From Baylisascaris procyonis (taxonomy: Eukaryota; Nematoda; Chromadorea; Rhabditida; Ascarididae), in contig JAZARR010000171.1 in NCBI GenBank assembly GCA_037389465.1, forward strand, positions 5,603,001 through 5,667,000: a DNA stretch of 64,000 nt, given 5' to 3'. Made by a program: the position numbers and the translations under genes. Positions 24,613 to 34,431 of this stretch are shown piece by piece (the first letter of the stretch is position 1; every line of letters starts with the position of its first letter). The notes under the pieces were generated by a model. That model ran no database searches. It was not told the origin of the DNA and saw only the letters and a list, made by a program, of their open reading frames with translations.

Positions 24613-25926
24613 TGTTGTTCGATGCATTTATAGCGAAGCAATTTTATGAAGGTTTTCATTGCGCATCGCAATTGCCTTCTGCGTGAGCGGATTCCAACAC
24701 AGTAGATGTGTTGAACTGTTGTCGATATTACTGAGCGATGCGAGGTTATCTGATTCGATGCGTATTGTCGCGACACGCTTTGTTTATCAACTGTGAAACC
24801 TTGAAATTTTAACGGAATCGTTGGGGGGTTGCTTATTGAGTATAGTAACACAAAGAAAGGGAATAGGAGGGAGAGGGGTTTAAGCCATACTGAAAGTATT
24901 TCAGTGTTGACTTTTCGAAGCGTTTATATCTTTTGCAGCTTTCACTTTTGTTAACAATAACTGCTTTCTAGAAAAAGGACCGAAAGCAAGAGCATTCAGG
25001 TGCAGATTTGATGCGAATTTTATGGAATTTAGCAGTTCTCAAAGTTTCGAATTTTTATCTCTCCTCATAATCGAAAATTAGCCAAAATACGATCATTTAT
25101 GATAGATTTTTGAATGCGTCATTGCAATTAGAATTTTCGAGATATTTTAATGAAATGCAATTGTATATCTTCTTTATTGATTTATCTGGGTTGGTTACAT
25201 TGATATATAAACGAGCTATAAAAAAGCGAACGTCAAAAAGTCAAAAATTGCTTCGAAAGGTGCAATAGTTTATAGTATCGCAAAGGATTTAATCTTTTCA
25301 AATGTTTTTCAGTTTTTTTTCCGTTCTTTCGTTTTTTTTTTCGACATTTTAACCTTCGCATTTTCTAAATTCGCACACGATTATTCGACATGTAATTTAT
25401 TCGTTTTTTCGCCATATTTCGCTCGTTTTGAAATTTGATGTGCACTATGATTGAATTGAACATTTTAATCCTTTAGATAGTCCTCTAAATAAACAAATTT
25501 TTGGTAAATGAACCAATGAAATACCTCATGGTGGGTACTACTTGAATCGTAAATAAAGGCTATTTGCGCTGTTGCATTTAGAACACGTTTGAGGAAATTT
25601 TATAGAAAATTGAGAATGGAAGAGCGTTTGCTCATAAATGCTTTTCATCAATAAAGTATGCAATTAGTCACATTTGATTATAGGGATCCAGATGAACTGA
25701 GGTAAGCATCATTACTGCATAATTATTACTATTGTGAGATTTACTTTTACAACAATGTTTCCAGTAATGCGTTCATAGAACGTGTATGTATTTGTCTATT
25801 AGAAGATTCCTTTACTTATATAAAAACTTTTCATGCCGACATATAGAATTTATTCACTATCCATTCATGAATATCACACTTCAGGTACTTTTCATTTATG
25901 AATACCATATGGCTTAAGGGATCTTA

Positions 25927-25998
25927 CTTCAGGTATATTGCCTCAGGTGTTTTGCTTTAGATGTGTTGCTTGAGGTATGCTGCGTCAGGTATGTTGCT
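25927..25998. repeat. 14 to 15-bp minisatellite, five copies
   Basis: Five degenerate units of the form YTCAGGTATRTTGC. Each carries a CAG/GTAT splice-site look-alike. Confidence 0.7.
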
Positions 25999-26271
25999 CA
26001 TGTTTGGCAATATGAAGTTCATTTAATTTGTTGTTTATTATTTCGTTTGTAGAAATACTGTAGAACTTTCTTACTCTTAATCATTTCAACAATTTTGTCT
26101 GCTCATTGTCATGTTCTTTTTTTACCTCTTACACAAGCTTAAGTTAGGCTCCCTAGAGATGATTCTGTCAAGCTCCGAAGTGCAATGGATTGCTCCGGAG
26201 TCCAAATATTGCTGGAATCCACTCGGAGCTATTTGCGTATTAAAATGAATTAGTGGAGCAACTCATTTGCA

Positions 26272-26290
26272 GAGTCATTCACCGTCGCTC
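26272..26290. repeat. Fragment of the GC-rich dispersed repeat, copy 3
   Basis: GAGTCATTCACCGTCGCTC matches 9978-9997 with one gap and one change. The preceding ACTCATTTG resembles copy 2 at 62492-62500. Confidence 0.35.
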
Positions 26291-27699
26291 AAAAGTAAGG
26301 AAAAAAGTGTTGATAAAAAAATGCATATTCAATTGCTCCCATCAACGAACAACTATCAAAATGTGTTAGACGATAAAATCATCTAATGTACCAACCCAAC
26401 AACTGTGTGTGCTCAAATGGCGTTCTTTTTTTGTGAATATGCCTCAAACCTTTCATGTCTGCCATCTGCACTAATGTGCCACCTGCACTAGACACAGTAA
26501 GCAGGCCCTGAATGTAATCTCGAGGTTTCACTGGAGATACGCTTGTGCTAGGTCAACCTGAGGTCACTTCAGAAGCACTTCAGAAATTATAGAAAGCTGA
26601 CAAAAGCACTCAGCCTTACCCCATCATGTGCGTTGAGGTCGATGCTGCCTAGATGATTCCTTATGGTACTATATATGCGCTTTTTAGGTGAATACGGTCG
26701 AATGGTATTGAAATGAACGAACGTGAGATCGGCAGTTATGTTGATACCCAAATTATTGATCTTCGAGTGTATGCTGCTTAGCATTTCGCAAGGGTATTTT
26801 CGCATTTGCATATACGTTAATAATATCACCTTCATCCTGAGCATCTTTAAACTGCACCGAATTTGAATATATGGTTTGCGGAAATTTTTACAAGCATTTT
26901 CCATGCACAAATGTATAGTGAGCACTCATAGTAGACAGAAGTGCTAGATAATGGCTTATAAATAATGAAGCATATTCCACATTCCATATTAGCCGTAAAT
27001 ATATTCTTTATTGTTCAGGAACTATAATAAAACCTTACCGTAGCCTAAGTTTTTTTTGCCCCAGGCCTCTTCTGGGACATTTCATGCAACGTATATGGAC
27101 TCGCATCAGTCAAATTCAAGAAGGTTCTTAATGAAATTACAATGCATTACTGTGGGAATCGTTCATTGTTCTCAGTGAATTTAAATTGACGTATAAAGAG
27201 TAGCCAAATAAATACTGCATAATAAGCATTTATATATATTGCTATTTCGACTAGGTGAATTTTTAGAGCCAATGAAAATCGGGTCGTGTGATTTTGATTT
27301 AAAAGTAGTTTATTTTAATACTTATGGATCGATAAAGCATTTAATTATTGATCGATAGAGTATTTATTTATGGATAGATAAAGGTCTAATTATGAATTGA
27401 TGAAGTATCTATTGGTTTAGGCTAACACTTGATGAACGGAACGAACTCTTTCGAAAGTTCAAGTATTATTTTGCATCAGTTAGGCCGAATACTGCACCGA
27501 ATCGTATCACCACTATCAACGGATCGTTCTTTGCACTCACCACCGAATTACAACTAATCTCTACTATTCCACATAACGTTAGATCATTGTTTATTATTAT
27601 GCTGTTACTGTTAATTGTTGTTCTGTACTGTTTGTTGTTTTTTTCGCTGTTCATTTATATTCTCATTGATGCTGTTTTACGCATTCAGTACGTTGAGGT

Positions 27700-28046
27700 T
27701 TAGAATAGCTTCATTGCTAGCTTTGCGTCTTCGTAAATTGGTCCTTCACGACCCTTATGCTCAATTCCGATAGATACACCTCTCAATTCATCCTTGTCCT
27801 CTGGAGAAAGTCCAACCGTCCCCGCTGTATGTGTGTTATGAAGGCTCAAAATCTGCAACTAAAGTGATATATTCCCATTTAAATAAAGCAATAAGTAAAG
27901 CATGAAAATTTCATAGGCAAAACAGCACGAGAAGAAATTCGTTACTTTCTTTCAAGATAGGAATTTGGGAAGGAACGGAAATTGTAAGTATGCATCTAGT
28001 CACTGCAACTTTTTTGGCAAATACTTACCATGATATACCGATGCAT
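27700..28046 (-). CDS. Tiny unidentified protein gene, minus strand, two exons, 56 aa
   Basis: Exon 28046-28029 begins MHRYIM and ends at a perfect donor (ATG/GTAAGTATT). Exon 27852-27700 follows a GTTGCAG acceptor and runs ILSLHNTHTAGTVGLSPEDK ... GPIYEDAKLAMKLF to a TAA. Phase 0 is kept. Two upstream acceptors fit a 5' end: CTACAG nine bases before the ATG, or TTATTTTCAG with the exon starting at 28166 and a short upstream reading frame. The protein has no signal peptide or transmembrane span; the C-terminal half is charged and looks like conserved coding sequence. I do not recognise the family. It sits head-to-head with, and close to, the first detected channel exon at 28236, probably inside an intron of that gene. 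Confidence 0.55.
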
Positions 28047-28235
28047 TTGAATTGGCTGTAGTTGGTATTCAAAGATTCAGAAGTGATCACCAATTTGCTG
28101 CTTACAGTTGAGAGCGGAAGTGAATTTGGCCAAGTAGATAATCATTAACAAGAGACAAAGAGGACACTGAAAATAACACAATATTAGCGACGCTGTCTGA
28201 ACATTGCTTTGAAGAACGATTCTTTTCAATTTCAG

Positions 28236-31200
28236 AAGCAACTGAATTTGGAGTTCTACTTGATCGTGAGCTTCGTCGATGATCGTCTCGTGTTGCGTGA
28301 ATTGGAACATCGCTTTCAGATGCCTACTGAATTTCAACCATGGTTACCCGACCTTGCTACACATCCAACCGTGCCTTGGAAAGTTGCAATCTACTTGGAT
28401 CCTCGCAATGGTATTGTCACAGCTTTTTACAAGTTAGTTTTCAACAAGATAGCCTTTTTTATCATAGGTAGATTTGTGATGTCATGTAATAAGAATATCT
28501 CGGACCACATCCGGCTCTTTCTCATTTTATCTCCTACGGGTAGTTTCATTCATCGTTTCGGGAAGGTCTCTTGAAAAAGGTTCCAGAAATTTCACCAAAC
28601 GACTTCCTGCTGAGCCTTTCTTGATGCCGAATTGCTAACTTATTTGTATCTTTCACGTTTTCATTTTTAAATGCTGCCTTATTCAATGCACAATTATATC
28701 GTTGTTTATAGTGAACCTTCATATGCGTTATTTAGCGTCATTTTCCATTTGCTGGAAAATACTCAGTGAAGATGATATACGAGTGGTTACAGGTTTAAAT
28801 TATAAATTTACAAAACGGTTACAGCTTTATTAAATTGCTCTCTAAAAGGTATTCCATTGGATTGCAGATTTCGTTCATCACTTCCATGCACATCCGATAC
28901 ATGGCGTCATCCATTTGAAATTTTTCATTGTGAACTCATTGTTTCAAATAATGGAGGTAAATGCTTTAAGCTACTTTTACACTGGTGCATATTTCCGCAA
29001 AACATGGCGCCGCCATAATAAGCACTTTGGCAATATTATATATGCACCTTCTAAATCGTATTTCGGGTTGATTCCTTAATTCAAGGGTCGTAGACGTTTA
29101 AAAATGGGGGGAAAATCGTATGTGTTTCATTCACCTTTGTAGATATTATCTTCGCGTCGGACAAGCTGCAAGAAAAAAAACGAATCTTCTACAGCAGGCT
29201 TAGTGAATGCTTGAGTTGGCTTAAATATTAAAATATTGTTTTGCATACTCAATATTCATTGGTAAATTATAAGACCAACTGCTCAGAGATGCATATAATG
29301 CTATTTTTCTTACCTATTTAGATAAAACAACATTTATTATAGGAGCAAATATTAATGAATCAGTTGATATATTTTGTATAAGTACAATGCTTAAGATTTA
29401 TAATAGTTGGGACCACTTGAAATTTTTTTCCATGGGAATGGAGGGTGGTTGGGGGAGGGGGAGGAGAGAAGAGAGGGGGTATGGGAAAAAATATTAGCTG
29501 TTTTTCTGGCAGTGTTACATTGTGTTAAGAGGGTTTGAGGTGTTATTTGACCAGAATGGTCGTTATATTGATGTCTTCGATGCAAAAGTCTTTTATTATA
29601 TTGGAATGAAACCTGATGTAATATTAAGAATTTAATATTTTTAGATGAACGAATACTTCTGCAAAATATTCGCGATCTCAGAGCATATTATCAACAAAGA
29701 AAAGTGACTTTTATTAGCAGTAAGTTATTATTCATTGATTTTTATAAATAAAATTAAAAGTGACCGTATGTTAACACCAGTACGGTAAGAAATCTAATGG
29801 TGACGATATTTGCAAAAAAAATAAGATAGAAAATAATTGAATAGAATATAGTAAAATGAGAGTCGGCATGGAATAGAAAGAGTTTTATTGCTAAGCCATA
29901 TTGGGCAATGAGTTCTTCTACAGTCAATCCGATTCGATTATTTAGAAGCGTTTTTTGCCTCAATTAGATCAAATGTATACTGAGTGTCCGTGAATGGATT
30001 TAAAAAGGTTTTTTTTTTATTCGATAAATTTTTGAGTATGAAGATGGGATAAATCTCTGAGAACAAGCACAACTTATTTGATGGCCAATGTCCGGTTTTA
30101 GGTGACCATTAAATAGCCATCCTTAGGTGCGCCGCTCGTTATTTCAGCTTTTCGAATTGTTTCGTAGTTTTTTTTTTTTATAATTTTGGGCCATTTAGGC
30201 ATTACTTCTTTGGCTAGCATGACTTTGACCATAGGCTTTTTATTCAACATTCGTTATGATCATATGACGATTGCTATGATTCTAATTTATTTACTCAATT
30301 GAGAAAAATTTATGATAATCTTTTTCTTTCATGAATGAAGGTATTTTGAATTTATTTAGATGAAGTCAGATTAATGCTCTCTAATAAGTTGCCATGCACC
30401 GATAGGGACGAAAATGGAAAATGCAGAAGTTTCTGTTAAATTCGAGTAAATATCAGAAACGAGAGGCTGGTTCCTGTGATCTCAAAAGCAGAAATATTGG
30501 CAACCACTGATTTCATTAATTCTTACTTGTGACACCTTGAGAAGGTCACCGTCGATCTAGTGGCTACTGTATCGATGTGCAGGTATGTGCAGGTATGTGC
30601 AGGTGACCTCCGCCTATAGCACGACGATCTTTGTATATGATATTATGAGAATTAAAAGCTGCGCAAATCTCAGGTAATTGGCCACAGGTAGCGCTGCATT
30701 TTTCATTCGCACATAAGTGGCACTCATCGCTCGTTTCAAGTTTACTTCCGTCGTTGCTCGTCTTCTGTGTGGTCGTTTTTGCACAATGGAAACAACGCAA
30801 GACTCAAGTGATGATCACTATTACAGCACTTCTTTGCATTATTATTATGGTTAGTGTCAGTGGAATGCTTAATGCAATACTACAGGTTTTTTTAGAAACA
30901 AGTGAATCTGCAGTAAATTTCAGGTGATGCTCGTTGAGGAAAATAAGCTTTAATAGCGCAAAAATAGACATCACTATCATTTTTATGAATGTTTTATGCA
31001 CTACTTTCGCCAAAACATGGTGCTCGGTCATTTGCGCCGAGAGGCATTCGCATCCGCGAATGCCATCTCACATTTGTTAGGCCTTCATTTTATGCACTTT
31101 CACTTGCATAATAGAATGCTTTTAAAATTAAAAATTGGTTGGAACAGTTCAAACAGTTCACTTTAAGGAGTCCATCATAGATGCCAAATTTTGTAGTTAT

Positions 31201-32881
31201 TGTTCACTCGGAAACTCTGGAGATAGACCGACACATACACACATACGCACAGGTACGGCGCTGTCGTAATATGCTCGAACAAAGCAAAGTTGTAAGAGAA
31301 CATTTCGTTTCAAATTTGGATGTATCGTTGTGCTTCTTTTATTATTTATTAGCATTTTATGATACCATTTCTTCAGATAAACCAATTTGTAAAAACATAT
31401 GTTATGTTAGCTTAGCTGATAAACTTTTGCGTTTGTTAAACCATATTATTGAGCACCACATATCAAATCAGTGACATAGCATAGGTGAGTATTCTTTGCA
31501 TAAAACCATCCTTTCCCTGCTATTATATTATTCTGCTTCATCTTCTCCCACCTCTCTGTTCAACATGAATAGCAAGTGTCCTTAGCAAAGTCGTCCCCGG
31601 CAAAGCTAATGAAATACGTTGCCGTATTATGGAGAAAGCCATTGAAATGCTATATTTTTTTTTGTTTCAGCAATCCACGCATCGCTCTGGTACAGTGGTC
31701 ACATTGGAGGATTTATGGTTAAGTAGCACTTTGTTACACGTTGTTTGCGTGTTGCTTGTCGACCTTACATTACCGGCACGTCGAATTCGATATGCAGTAA
31801 TTGTTGATAACGCTTGGGAAAATAAATCCTCAGGTAAGTCTCTATATAGATTAGACGAGAAGTGACTATACTCCCACTTAGACAGGGTAAGCAAACGAGT
31901 TGTCTTGTCTTCATTGATAAAGGGCGAGGAAGTGGTAATTGTACCTTCAAAATGGGATGTCATTGATTCACTCGGATGCATATTGCTTTATCCTGAAAGT
32001 AGCATATCAAAACCATGGAATGATCAGCTTTTATTTTGAACTAATAATATATGGAAATGAGCGACTCAAGGAGTTTAATGTTGAGTGAAGAATAATAGCA
32101 GATGTTTAGGTGTTTCAGCACACTTGTCTATGAAGCAGATAACAGAACGAATGATAGGTGTGTTGAGTAAGACTTATTAAGAGCCAATGTGATAATAATG
32201 CTCTATAATGTCAAGTATATATGCTCTTGTTGAAATATATCAGCTTTGGCTGTCGATAGCGAACTTACATATGTAATAAAAAGAGAGAGCACTAATTGAC
32301 AAGGATTCTTTGAAAATATTTTGAGTGTTTTGACGAAAAATTTAGATGCATTAAGGAGACTATTTCAGAGGAGTGCTAACCTATTGAGAGAACACAAAAA
32401 TTTCAATGCTTGAACGACACATGTTGTTTCTGATTGATATATTCGGCTTATGCCGACAGAAATTATCCCTGTTCTTTATTTAGGATCGACAAATAGAACG
32501 TTTCTAAATGATTACCTTAGAAAGCCCGAAACTGACCCTATTGATTACTATCTTCTATTGTAGCCATCATTCATGAAGAGATGTTTGTTTCTCCATTCCC
32601 GGCTATATTTAATAATTGCTAGTTGAATTTCTGGTTAAGGTCATGATAGATCAGTGCTGGATATGAGAGCGTTGAGAGTGGAACAAACGCTAACACGTTC
32701 AGGCTCAGTGCAAAGCACGTTGGAAAGGCATGTGATCGACGAAGAGCAGCAACAATTGCATCTTCAAATGGCCACTATATGGATTGGTGCACGAAAACGT
32801 ATAGCACTCTCGTCGATTGTTATATGCTATATAATATTTGTGGTCGCATATGTTTGCTTCGTTGTCTCGATTATCACATAA
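28236..32881 (+). CDS. Divergent Cys-loop ligand-gated ion channel subunit, 5' end missing
   Basis: Seven exons keep phase throughout: 28236-28432, 28868-28956, 29645-29719, 30360-30428, 30674-30885, 31671-31833, 32640-32881. Order: FYLIVSFVDDRLVL (beta-2), WLPDL, a Cys-loop with exactly 13 residues between cysteines and the core HPFEIFHC, a second cysteine pair (LPCTDRDENGKC), M1 from LVSSLLPSLLVF, M2 around VMITITALLCIIIMVSV, M3 from LEDLWLSSTLLHVVCVLLVDL, a short intracellular loop, and M4 (IALSSIVICYIIFVVAYVCF) directly before TAA. This is pentameric channel architecture, a neuronal or muscle receptor in nematodes. Divergent points: the Cys-loop Asp is Glu and the usual Gln is Phe; before M2 neither the anionic PAR nor a cationic GEK motif is present, so ion selectivity cannot be read. 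Signal peptide and first strands lie in unrecognised upstream exons. Confidence 0.75.
30575..30604. repeat. 10-bp tandem repeat, three copies, with splice-site motifs
   Basis: ATGTGCAGGT three times. Each copy holds GCAG/GT, so both an acceptor-like and a donor-like motif. It lies in the channel intron 70 bases before the M1-M2 exon. Confidence 0.85.
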
Positions 32882-33639
32882 TTGATTTGATGACGTTTTC
32901 GTGTTGATAACATTAAAACTTTTTTCAAGTTTTAAAATTTTTGATGAATTTTCAAGTTCGAATCAATTCAACACATTCTACGATTCATTTTTTTTAAAAC
33001 ATTTTGAACTATCTTGAAGTTTAATGAATTATTACGCAAATATAGATGTTGATGAGCAAAGATTCGATGTAATCGACTCTGTTGCTTGTATTTCAAACGA
33101 TTTGCCGTCATAAATAATGCGTCCATTAATGCATTTATCAGTGATTCGTGTTGCGTAGTCGCTCGTTTCTATTATAATTGCTTTAGTGCCCTACATCAAT
33201 GTTGCGAAGTGCTTTGGTTTAGTGATCGTTACCGAATTTGACTGCTTTGAATCAACCAGTGCATTATATGCTTATAATATGATCTAATAATTATTTTGAA
33301 TACAGAGGCGATATAATAATTAAGTGATTATGTTTGTTGCTTATACAGTCTCATATCGCTTATAAAGGCAAGTCTTTAGGGGCTATTTAGTTTAAAATTT
33401 GTTAGTTATGTGATAGAATGTTGTAGTAATTTTTCGAAAATTCTTTCATAGCATATTCAGTGTTGTTTTATCAATTTGCGTGCATAATAATCAGTTAACA
33501 TCATGTGGGAAATACGTTTCTATTGAATCTGTTTATAATAAAAGAAGATTTTTTTTGAATGCTTTTGCTTGAATATTGCAACGTCGACTTGAATATTTAT
33601 AATATTCCTATTCAGTGAATAAAATATCATTTCGTTGAA

Positions 33640-33666
33640 TGACGTCATCACATTTCGATGACGTCA
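33640..33666. promoter_or_regulatory. Two full TGACGTCA (CRE/ATF-type) sites in a 19-bp duplication
   Basis: TGACGTCA at 33640-33647 and at 33659-33666, each followed by TCACATTTC. The palindrome is the CREB/ATF binding site. There is no nearby gene start, so function is inferred from the motif only. Confidence 0.4.
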
Positions 33667-34184
33667 TCACATTTCAACTCCTCACCCATACCTCAAGAAA
33701 CCTGTTTTACATTCTCGTGGTATTTAATGCAGCAGAACCGGTTTGCTTAAGAGCGATTTCCGTTTCTTTCTTCACACCATTTTTATGGATGGATGTTTTT
33801 ATTTCAAACATATCAAACGTTAATAAAAATAATGTAAAGATAACGAATCATGTCACTTAATTTTTGCATAGTTTTTGCACAAGCAAAAAGGATTTCTGTT
33901 GATTTGACCCATTCAACGGGTAGGGTGTGTTTATTTGCTTGAGGCACGCAAATCTGTAGTAAGCTTTGCCTGTGGGTTTTTCGAATAGGAGCGCCAGAAT
34001 GAATACTTCAATAAAAAGACTGCTAATGACCATGTCATGATGGTCAATGTATGCCTCTATGCCTTATGGTGCTCAGTTGGAAGCTATACCCCTAGGGAAA
34101 TTTTGAGCGCTGAGATTTCGATGAGGGGTGCTGAAGGTTTCAAGATTCCATTGTTCACCAGAGACACGTACTATCTCTTGCCCT

Positions 34185-34431
34185 CTACATCAACTTCGAA
34201 CTTGTTTGCTGCATATAGAGTTTTTTCGAAATATTTTCTTTGAAAGTAATGAGAAGAGCTATGATAGGATTTGGATTTGGTCGACGACGATGAGCCGATA
34301 ACCATTTTGAATATTCTTTAAGATTTGCGCTCATATTCTTTAACGGATCAAGGTTGTGTCTGATATATTGATATACCTGTTCTATGCACTCATTCAAACT
34401 TATGATATCGAAATATTGTAGACTGATAGAT
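34185..34431 (-). CDS. Candidate terminal exon, unidentified
   Basis: Minus-strand block after a CTATCAG acceptor (first base completes a codon), 81 codons to TAG. It reads LQYFDIISLNECIEQVYQYI, then NLDPLKNMSANLKEYSKWLS and a basic AHRRRPNPNP stretch. The amino-acid mix is protein-like and not low-complexity, but no upstream exon was found and the family is unknown. A conflicting + strand block (about 34592-34688) makes the strand uncertain. Confidence 0.28.

Larger units (their letters stand above)
21919..27699. other. Long AT-rich stretch, probably holding undetected 5' exons of the channel gene
   Basis: The ion channel gene at 28.2 kb needs upstream exons for its signal peptide and first beta strands; they should lie here or further left but were not recognised. 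Present are tandem duplications, a 14-bp minisatellite and an isolated 18-base block with perfect splice sites at 25684-25701. Minus-strand open frames at 23018-23206, 23634-23816, 24552-24851 and 26587-26925 have no recognisable family. Confidence 0.5.

Noticed and set aside
24552..24851. 99-residue minus-strand frame
   Set aside because: Its C-terminal part is read from the 63-bp tandem duplication and it lacks splice support.
26587..26925. 112-residue minus-strand frame
   Set aside because: No start context, splice partner or family signal; kept only as a possible gene fragment.
28077..28337. 86-residue minus-strand frame
   Set aside because: Half of it is antisense to the channel exon at 28236; the splice-supported small gene uses another frame.
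30564..30800. Cysteine-rich minus-strand frame (MRCFHCAKTTTQ ...)
   Set aside because: It is antisense to the in-phase M1-M2 exon of the channel and the 10-bp repeat; the + strand explains the region.
31667..31981. 104-residue minus-strand frame
   Set aside because: Antisense shadow of the M3 exon of the channel gene.
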